Both the position numbers and the translations under genes were made by a program. Shown piece after piece: positions 1 through 6,090 of a DNA stretch of 64,000 bases (its first letter is position 1; each line of letters begins with the position of its first letter). The stretch lies in the NCBI RefSeq assembly GCF_007830615.1, contig NZ_VLLI01000012.1, positions 1 to 64,000 on the forward strand. Reading direction: 5' to 3'. This stretch comes from Mucilaginibacter frigoritolerans (lineage in GTDB: Bacteria; Bacteroidota; Bacteroidia; Sphingobacteriales; Sphingobacteriaceae). Under the pieces are notes generated by a model. The model saw nothing but the letters and a program-made list of their open reading frames with translations, searched no databases and was not told the origin of the DNA.

Positions 1-1
1 C

Positions 2-265
2 GATGAAATGCACAAGCGGATGAATGAAGCATATGGCAAACAGATGATGATTATAAGAAAAAGCACCGTGGAACCCATCATTGGAAACCTTATTGAATAC
101 CTGGGCATGCGGAAAGTCAACACCATTGGGATAAAACTGGCCAATAAATGTATGATAATGGCTGGGATCGCATATAATCTCAAGAAACTAATAAAATACG
201 GCGGAAAATGCTTTTGGGATGCGTTATTAAGTCTGTTATCGCCACGATTTGTTTTCTCACTTTAA
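2..265 (+). CDS. IS1182-like transposase, C-terminal fragment (runs off the left edge)
   Basis: The frame is open from base 2 and ends in a stop at 265, so only the last roughly 87 residues of a longer protein are visible. They contain RSTVEPIIGNLIEYLGMR followed by IKLANKCMIMAGIAYNLKKL, the typical tail of IS1182-family DDE transposases; the Glu of the STVEP segment is probably the last catalytic acid. The visible end is intact, but whether the element is active cannot be judged because the 5' part lies outside the window. It sits directly left of the metal cassette, whose edge carries a repeat, so the element may have taken part in assembling that region (inference). Confidence 0.8.
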   Translation, partial: DEMHKRMNEAYGKQMMIIRKSTVEPIIGNLIEYLGMRKVNTIGIKLANKCMIMAGIAYNLKKLIKYGGKCFWDALLSLLSPRFVFSL

Positions 266-344
266 TGAATCTAAGGTTAACATAAATCGTCAGACTGGAA
301 TTGTAATTCCTAAACGCTTCGTTGTGCAACAGCCACGAAACGCT

Positions 345-386
345 TGGACATATAACCATTTAAGCGTTCCGCTTAAATTAAACCGC
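345..386. repeat. Left copy of cassette-flanking repeat
   Basis: TGGACATATAACCA at 345-358 is the exact reverse complement of 5907-5920. CCGCTTAAATTAAACCGC at 369-386 recurs in direct orientation at 5927-5944. Between them TTAAGCG/CGCTTAA forms an inverted repeat. The two copies bracket the metal cassette. Confidence 0.75.
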
Positions 387-420
387 CTTGCTGCCCGTAG
401 TCTTCAGACTACCACAAACA

Positions 421-450
421 AAAAGCCTCCTATTTTAATAAGAGGCGTTT
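421..450. terminator. Hairpin, probable bidirectional terminator
   Basis: GCCTCCTATT pairs with AATAAGAGGC (one mismatch), flanked by A-rich and T-rich arms. It lies between the transposase tail and the 3' end of the minus-strand regulator gene, so it could end transcription from either side. Confidence 0.6.
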
Positions 451-537
451 GGGACAGTTGTAATACAATTTCAGAACCAATTTATAATGGTGATTTACAG
501 AAAATAGCCCGAATTTGAAGAATTTGATGGTACAAAT

Positions 538-1200
538 TTAATTAGAATGGTCAACCAAAATGCTTTCTCCAAATTTTTGAGAAACAGTAGTTTTATCGTT
601 GCTGCCTATACTAATCACCAGGGAACCGTCAAAAGGGATCTTTTCAATCAGCTGAATAGTGGTTCCTATACCAATATCCAATTTCAACAGATATTGTAAA
701 AAAGTGCTGCTGGTATCGCGCACAGCAGCTACCCGGCAAATAGTACCTTCTTTTAAATTCGCCAGGGTCACTGAATAAGATTTTGGGACCTTTCCATTTG
801 CTTTTGGAATTGGGTCGCCATGTGGGTCGTATTCGGGGAACTCGAGAAACTTATCCAACCTGTCGGCAAGGGTATCATCTTTAATGTGTTCCAGTTCTTC
901 CGCTATAGCATGGATCTCGTCCCATTGGTAGCCCAGTTTTTCCAATAAAAACACTTCCCACAACCTGTGCCTGCGAACAATCAGCACTGCATTCTTTTGC
1001 CCCTGCGTAGTTAAATGCACACCTTTCTTTTTATCATAATCAATCAACTCTTTCTCCACCAGCTTACGGATCATATCTACCACCGATGCCGGGTTATTAC
1101 CCAATACGTCTGAAATAGCTTTAGGTGTGATCTTTTGCCCTTTTTCCTGCGATAGCCGGTAAATGGCTTTCAGGTAATTTTCTTCTGATAGCGTGTACAT
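538..1200 (-). CDS. mntR: Metal-dependent transcriptional regulator, DtxR/MntR family
   Basis: A 220-residue protein with the DtxR layout: winged helix (about 1-65), dimerisation/metal domain (66-140) and a FeoA-like SH3 domain (about 145-220). The ancillary metal site is visible as H78, E82 and H97. The primary site reads E101-x-x-E104-H105, with Glu where iron-sensing DtxR has Cys, which favours manganese sensing. It is divergent from a TonB receptor-regulator-MntH operon, and a palindrome at 1253-1270 lies between them, so it probably represses that operon, and perhaps itself, when Mn(II) is plentiful. A TAGGTTTG-type -7 element for this gene reads on the minus strand at 1221-1228. Family assignment is firm; the identity of the metal is inference. 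Confidence 0.9.
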   Translation of the reverse strand: MYTLSEENYLKAIYRLSQEKGQKITPKAISDVLGNNPASVVDMIRKLVEKELIDYDKKKGVHLTTQGQKNAVLIVRRHRLWEVFLLEKLGYQWDEIHAIAEELEHIKDDTLADRLDKFLEFPEYDPHGDPIPKANGKVPKSYSVTLANLKEGTICRVAAVRDTSSTFLQYLLKLDIGIGTTIQLIEKIPFDGSLVISIGSNDKTTVSQKFGESILVDHSN

Positions 1201-1220
1201 GGAATTTAATTAGCTGATAG

Positions 1221-1228
1221 CAAACCTA
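1221..1228 (-). promoter_or_regulatory. Candidate -7 element of the mntR-like gene
   Basis: Read on the minus strand this is TAGGTTTG, a full match to TAnnTTTG, about 20 bases before the start codon. No TTTG is found at the proper -33 distance, so the call is tentative. Confidence 0.35.
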
Positions 1229-1252
1229 ATTAAAATATTTTTGTATTTATAT

Positions 1253-1270
1253 AATTAGACAAGACTAATT
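1253..1270. promoter_or_regulatory. Probable MntR/DtxR operator
   Basis: AATTAG-ACAAGA-CTAATT is a perfect 6+6 inverted repeat in the divergent promoter region. Further CTAAT/ATTAG words lie nearby (for example 1226-1230 and 1282-1286). TTAG...CTAA symmetry is typical of DtxR-family boxes. It ends 7 bases before the -33 element of the TonB receptor promoter. Confidence 0.6.
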
Positions 1271-1277
1271 TTATAAA

Positions 1278-1308
1278 TTTGCCTAATAGTAATTATGTAA
1301 TATGTTTG
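1278..1308 (+). promoter_or_regulatory. Bacteroidetes-type promoter of the TonB receptor-mntH operon
   Basis: TTTG (1278-1281), 19 bases, then TATGTTTG (1301-1308) fits the TTTG-N19-21-TAnnTTTG consensus exactly. Transcription would begin near 1315, giving a leader of about 14 bases before the ATG at 1328. Confidence 0.65.
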
Positions 1309-1327
1309 CACCATATATTATATTACT

Positions 1328-3805
1328 ATGAATCGAATTTACTTATTACTGATTTTTTTTATCGTGTTCAAAGTTTCGGCACAGGAGGTTTCATTAAAAG
1401 GCAGGATCACCAGCGATGGCGCACCCGTGTCCTATGGGACTATTATCCTGTCGGGTACAACTCTTGGCTCAACTACCAACGATAAAGGGTTTTACGAAAT
1501 TAAAAATGCACCGGCAGGCAATTACCAATTGATTATTACCTGTATCGGCTATCAAACCCAAAAAGCTCCGGTAATTATTAAAAAGGGAGTAGCCACCGTA
1601 CAAAATATTGAACTAAAAGCAGATGCAAACAAGCTCAATGAAGTAGTGGTTACCGGGGTATCCAAAGCAACGCTGATCCGGGAAAACCCGCTGGCAATGG
1701 AAGCGGTATCTACGAAGCAAATAGACCAGTCCGCAGAAAATAATACCATTGATGCCATCGCCAAAAGTGCACCCGGCCTGCAAACAGTAAAAACCGGACC
1801 GAATGTTTCCAAACCATTTATCAACGGCCTGGGCTATAACCGGGTGCTGACCCTTTATGATGGCCTGCGGGTAGAAACGCAACAATGGGGTGACGAGCAT
1901 GGCGTACCGATGGATGATTATATCATTGAACGGGCAGAAGTCATCAAAGGGCCTGCCAGCTTAATGTATGGCTCTGATGCGATTGCAGGTGTTTTAAGTT
2001 TATTCCCGGCTATACCAAAGGATACTGACAGGCTGATACATGGAAGGTATTTATCTGAATACCAAACCAACAACGGCCTTATAGGAAATAGTTTGAGTCT
2101 TTTTTATGGCAATCCGCATTGGGCCTGGGCCATCAGGGGTTCAGAACGTATCGCCCGGAGCTATACCGACCCTATTGATGGACGAGTGTATAATACCGGT
2201 TTTAAAATGTACAACGGTTCTGCCTTTCTGGGTTACCACAATGCTCAAGGTTATTCACACTTAAATTTTACGATCTATGATAACCGCCAGGGCATCCCGG
2301 ACGGCAGCCGTGATTCGCTTACACGCAAATTCACTTACCAGATTTATGAATCTGAAGGTGAAAATACTTTATTGCCCCAGGTAGATAACCTCAAGGACAG
2401 GCCCATTGTGCCACAAAATGTATTAAATTCTTATAACCTCAGTCCCCTATCGCAGCAGATACAGGATTACCGTTTATATACTGATAACTTTTATCATCTG
2501 GGGCTGGGCGACATTAAAGCATCGCTTGGTTTTGAGCAAAATGTACGCCGGGAATATGACCATCCAACTGATCCAGACCAGGCTGGTGAATACATTGTAT
2601 TAAATACAATTGATTATGGCTTGCGCTATAACGCGCCATCTTTCCTCAACATCGAACCGTCCATTGGTATCAATGGCATGTACCAGACCAATACCAATAA
2701 GGATGCAACCGATTTCCCGATCCCCGCCTATCATTTGTTTGACGCGGGGGGCTATGCCTATTTAAAGTGGAAGCAAGACCGTTGGACAATTGCGGGTGGT
2801 CTGCGTTATGACCACCGTAGCGAGGACGGGGATGAAATGTATATCGCATCCGACCCATCAACCGGATTTTTCCGGCAGGTGCCAAATGGTACAGCCGGAG
2901 CCGTACAACAGTTTCCTGCATTCAGCCTGGATTTCCAGGGCGTTTCGGGAAGTATCGGAACAACCTACCAGATCAATGATGAATTAAGTTTTAAAACAAA
3001 TATTGCCAGGGGTTACCGTTCGCCTAATATTACGGAAATTGCCTCCAATGGTCTTGATCCGGGTGCGCACATCGTTTATAGAGGCAACCTGGGCTTTAAG
3101 CCGGAGTTCAGCTTACAGGAAGATGCGGGCCTATCAGGCACTTACCCAAACTTCTCTTTCAATGTTACTGCCTTTAACAATTATATTCAGAATTTTATTT
3201 ACGAAGACCAGGAAGTGGATAAAAACGGCAATCCCGTGGTCATCATTCCCGGTAACCGGACCTTGCAGTATCAGTCGACAAATGCGCAGCTTTACGGAGC
3301 CGATGCAACGCTTAACATTCACCCGGAGGGCTGGAAAGCCTTTCATTTTGACAATGCCTTTTCTTTGGTTTATGGTTATAACCTGAACCCGAAATATAAG
3401 GACGCGGAAGTGAACGGCGAATACCTGCCTTTTATTCCGCCACCAAGGTGGTTGAGCAGTATCAGCTATGCAGTGAACACTAATGGCAAAACCCTGCCAT
3501 CCATTACCATAAAAGCCGAAAATGACTTGAACCTGGCGCAGAACCGTTACTTAGGCTTATACCAGACGGAAACACCAACCGCTGCCTATGACCTTGTGAA
3601 CCTTTCGGTTAACGGGGATATCCATTATGGCAAGGGACATAGCATCCAATGTTTACTGGCAGTTGATAATTTGCTGAATACTGCCTATCAGAACCACCTG
3701 AGCAGGCTGCAATATTTTGAATATTATACGGCTTCGCCCAACGGTCATCTGGGAATTTATAATATGGGCAGGAATGTAGTTTTTAAAGTAATTATTCCTT
3801 TTTGA
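1328..3805 (+). CDS. TonB-dependent outer-membrane receptor of the manganese cassette
   Basis: An 825-residue protein with a signal peptide (cleavage near A18), a carboxypeptidase-regulatory-like domain (about 23-100), a TonB plug (about 110-225, including NEVVVTG and RAEVIKGPASLMYGSDAIAG) and a beta-barrel ending in Phe. It should import a scarce ligand across the outer membrane using TonB energy. The plug segment ETQQWGDEHGVPMDDY resembles metal/metallophore receptor plugs (recognition, not alignment). It is the first gene of an operon; the next gene starts 7 bases after its stop and is followed by mntH. That context makes Mn(II), or a Mn-binding compound, the likeliest substrate. Iron, zinc or haem remain possible. 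Confidence 0.88.
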   Translation: MNRIYLLLIFFIVFKVSAQEVSLKGRITSDGAPVSYGTIILSGTTLGSTTNDKGFYEIKNAPAGNYQLIITCIGYQTQKAPVIIKKGVATVQNIELKADANKLNEVVVTGVSKATLIRENPLAMEAVSTKQIDQSAENNTIDAIAKSAPGLQTVKTGPNVSKPFINGLGYNRVLTLYDGLRVETQQWGDEHGVPMDDYIIERAEVIKGPASLMYGSDAIAGVLSLFPAIPKDTDRLIHGRYLSEYQTNNGLIGNSLSLFYGNPHWAWAIRGSERIARSYTDPIDGRVYNTGFKMYNGSAFLGYHNAQGYSHLNFTIYDNRQGIPDGSRDSLTRKFTYQIYESEGENTLLPQVDNLKDRPIVPQNVLNSYNLSPLSQQIQDYRLYTDNFYHLGLGDIKASLGFEQNVRREYDHPTDPDQAGEYIVLNTIDYGLRYNAPSFLNIEPSIGINGMYQTNTNKDATDFPIPAYHLFDAGGYAYLKWKQDRWTIAGGLRYDHRSEDGDEMYIASDPSTGFFRQVPNGTAGAVQQFPAFSLDFQGVSGSIGTTYQINDELSFKTNIARGYRSPNITEIASNGLDPGAHIVYRGNLGFKPEFSLQEDAGLSGTYPNFSFNVTAFNNYIQNFIYEDQEVDKNGNPVVIIPGNRTLQYQSTNAQLYGADATLNIHPEGWKAFHFDNAFSLVYGYNLNPKYKDAEVNGEYLPFIPPPRWLSSISYAVNTNGKTLPSITIKAENDLNLAQNRYLGLYQTETPTAAYDLVNLSVNGDIHYGKGHSIQCLLAVDNLLNTAYQNHLSRLQYFEYYTASPNGHLGIYNMGRNVVFKVIIPF

Positions 3806-3812
3806 TAAAATC

Positions 3813-4472
3813 ATGACGGCAGCAGAACAAGAATATATCAAACAGATTTATACAGGCATTGCTGACGGCCATTTGCCTATGCAAACTTATATGCTGGCTG
3901 AGCTGGTCGGGGCAAAACCTGCCTCGGCCACTGATATGGTAAAAAAACTAACCTTAAAGGGATTGCTGAATTACCGGAAAAACCACGGCTTTAGTCTAAC
4001 CGAAAGCGGCGAGCAGGTGGCCTTGCAGATTATTCGCAGGCACCGCCTATGGGAACTGTTTCTTACCGAAAACCTGAAGATTGATTGGAAACAAGTACAT
4101 GCTATGGCTAATGAATTACAGTCAATAAACAGTGACCTGCTGGTCAATAACCTGGAAGCATATCTCGGCTACCCGGTGTATGATCCGCATGGCGAGGTTA
4201 TTCCGGATGCCAAAGGTCACCTGCCACAAACGGAACGCATGGAGATATATGATCTGAAAGTAAACCAGGGAGCTACAGTTACAGGGTTTAGAGATAGCGG
4301 TTCAGCTTTTTTAGCCTATATCGAAAAATTGGGCCTACTCATTGGGGTCAGGATACAAGTCACATCGCTGATTGAATATAACCATTCTGTTGAAATTGCA
4401 ATAAGCCAGGTCTCCTCATTTATCATCACCAAAGAAACAGCACAAAAAATATATGTTACTATCAACGAATAA
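3813..4472 (+). CDS. Second DtxR-family regulator with a degenerate primary metal site
   Basis: A 219-residue paralogue of the regulator at 538-1200 with the same three-part layout (winged helix, dimerisation domain, C-terminal FeoA/SH3-like domain) and shared landmarks RRHRLWE and YDPHGE. The ancillary ligands H77, E81 and H96 are kept. The primary-site ligands E, E and H of the first regulator are replaced by N100, Q103 and S104. It may therefore be metal-independent, respond to another signal, or act by forming heterodimers with the first regulator. It starts 7 bases after the receptor gene and overlaps mntH by 20 bases, which suggests translational coupling and autoregulation of its own operon. 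Confidence 0.88.
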   Translation: MTAAEQEYIKQIYTGIADGHLPMQTYMLAELVGAKPASATDMVKKLTLKGLLNYRKNHGFSLTESGEQVALQIIRRHRLWELFLTENLKIDWKQVHAMANELQSINSDLLVNNLEAYLGYPVYDPHGEVIPDAKGHLPQTERMEIYDLKVNQGATVTGFRDSGSAFLAYIEKLGLLIGVRIQVTSLIEYNHSVEIAISQVSSFIITKETAQKIYVTINE

Positions 4473-5805
4473 AACAGCTAAACACAAACAGGCATGGAGA
4501 AGGGAAAAAGACAGCCATTCCCTGCCCGAAGTATTCTCATCCATTAAGGTTCCGATGGATGGCAGCTTTTGGAAAAAACTGTTGGCCTTTTCCGGACCGG
4601 GTCTGATGGTCACGGTCGGTTATATGGACCCCGGCAACTGGGCAACGGATATTGCAGGAGGAGCGCAATTTGGTTATACTTTATTATCTGTGATTTTGGT
4701 ATCCAATTTATTTGCAATCATCCTTCAATACCTTGCGTTAAAGCTGGGAATCGCAACCGAGCGTGATCTCGCCCAAGCCTGTCGTGACCATTACCATCCG
4801 GCTGTAAGTTTCGGCTTGTGGGTGCTTTGTGAAATTGCCATTGCCGCCTGTGATCTGGCGGAAGTTATCGGATCAGCATTAGCATTTAACCTCCTTTTTG
4901 GTATTCCGTTAACCATTGGAGTATTAATTACTGCTTTGGATGTATTGCTCATTCTTTTTTTTCAGAAGAAAGGTTTCCGACTGATCGAAAGCATTGTGGC
5001 TGCTTTGATATTGATTATTTTAGGCTGTTTTGGCTATGAGATAATCGCCTCCCATCCTGACGTTTTCCCTATGTTAAAAGGGCTGCTTCCCCAACTAAAA
5101 GTGGTGACCAATCCATCCATGCTATATATTGCTATAGGCATTTTGGGTGCAACGGTTATGCCGCATAACCTGTACCTGCATTCAAGTATTGTACAGACCA
5201 GAAACTACCCGAGAACCGAAAAAGGAAAAAGGATGGCGATCAAATTCGCGGGTATTGACAGCACGCTTGCCTTACTTTTTGCATTTTTTATCAATGCGGC
5301 CATCCTTATCGTTGCGGCTGCCAGTTTCCATACCAGTGGGCATAAGGATGTGGCAGATATAACCGTGGCCTACAAACTATTATCGCCTTTGCTGGGTGCA
5401 GGTATGGCCAGCATCCTGTTCGCGGTCGCCCTGTTGGCCTCCGGTCAGAATTCTACGCTGACTGGAACACTTGCCGGACAGATCGTCATGGAAGGATTCC
5501 TGCATATCCGGCTGAAGCCCTGGCTGAGACGGCTAATCACCCGTTTAATTGCCATCATCCCAGCGTTCATTGTTACTATGATTTCGGGTGAAAAAGGAGT
5601 GGCTTCTTTATTGTTATTGAGCCAGGTGATCCTTTCCATGCAACTAAGTTTTGCAGTAATTCCTCTTATCATTTTTACCAATAACCGTTTGAAGATGGGT
5701 GCATTCACTAACCGCACCTTCACCAAAGTAATCGCATGGATTGTTGCGGGTATCATTCTGACGCTGAATTTGTACCTGCTTTGGGATACTTTTTTCAAAT
5801 CATAA
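4453..5805 (+). CDS. mntH: Nramp-family Mn(II)/H+ symporter MntH
   Basis: A 450-residue, very hydrophobic protein with about 11 membrane spans. The Nramp metal-binding motif DPGN is at 59-62 in the first span, and the second part, M236-P237-H238 (in GATVMPHN), is in span 6; both are intact. Nramp proteins import Mn(II), also Fe(II), with protons across the inner membrane. The N-terminus is about 40 residues and hydrophilic. The ATG at 4453 lies inside the end of the preceding regulator gene; the next in-frame ATG would remove that extension, so the exact start is open. It is the last gene of the operon; inner-membrane import would complete the route begun by the TonB receptor. Confidence 0.95.
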   Translation: MLLSTNKTAKHKQAWRREKDSHSLPEVFSSIKVPMDGSFWKKLLAFSGPGLMVTVGYMDPGNWATDIAGGAQFGYTLLSVILVSNLFAIILQYLALKLGIATERDLAQACRDHYHPAVSFGLWVLCEIAIAACDLAEVIGSALAFNLLFGIPLTIGVLITALDVLLILFFQKKGFRLIESIVAALILIILGCFGYEIIASHPDVFPMLKGLLPQLKVVTNPSMLYIAIGILGATVMPHNLYLHSSIVQTRNYPRTEKGKRMAIKFAGIDSTLALLFAFFINAAILIVAAASFHTSGHKDVADITVAYKLLSPLLGAGMASILFAVALLASGQNSTLTGTLAGQIVMEGFLHIRLKPWLRRLITRLIAIIPAFIVTMISGEKGVASLLLLSQVILSMQLSFAVIPLIIFTNNRLKMGAFTNRTFTKVIAWIVAGIILTLNLYLLWDTFFKS

Positions 5806-6090
5806 AAGCTTCTGATAAGTTAAAAGATGAAAATGCCCGGAACACACAGATAAACAAATATTTAAATAGTTAATAAATTATACATAGAATTTTCCCCATC
5901 AAGAAATGGTTATATGTCCAGGCGTACCGCTTAAATTAAACCGCTAAATTACGTGTGACCTGCAACGTTTATATCCAATTTGGAGTCTATTGCAGAGATT
6001 GAGTTATCTGATTTAATTAATACAGTTTAGCATATACAGTACTTTAATTACTAATTATTTAGTTATATCTTAGAGCGACTGATTAACCTA
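5806..6090. other. Intergenic region right of the metal cassette
   Basis: AT-rich and without a supportable gene. It holds the right copy of the cassette-flanking repeat (5907-5944). No clear promoter was found for the gene at 6091. Confidence 0.5.
5907..5944. repeat. Right copy of cassette-flanking repeat
   Basis: TGGTTATATGTCCA (5907-5920) matches 345-358 in inverted orientation over 14 of 14 bases. CCGCTTAAATTAAACCGC (5927-5944) matches 369-386 in direct orientation over 18 of 18 bases. The separation is about 5.56 kb. Confidence 0.75.

Larger units (their letters stand above)
266..537. other. Intergenic region between transposase tail and mntR-like gene
   Basis: No gene is supported here. 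The stretch contains repeated AAACGCTT words (312-319 and 338-345), a 14-base near-palindrome at 345-358, a 9-base inverted repeat ATTTAAGCG/CGCTTAAAT at 358-378, an 18-base sequence at 369-386 that recurs at 5927-5944, and a hairpin at 421-450. This density of short repeats suggests an element end or recombination site. Confidence 0.6.

Noticed and set aside
249..518. An 89-codon open frame in the repeat-rich region
   Set aside because: It runs through the inverted repeats and the hairpin at 421-450, and the protein has no domain-like pattern.
3003..3386. A 127-codon frame inside the TonB receptor gene in another frame
   Set aside because: It is fully covered by the receptor, whose frame carries the domain evidence; the alternative protein has no recognisable feature.
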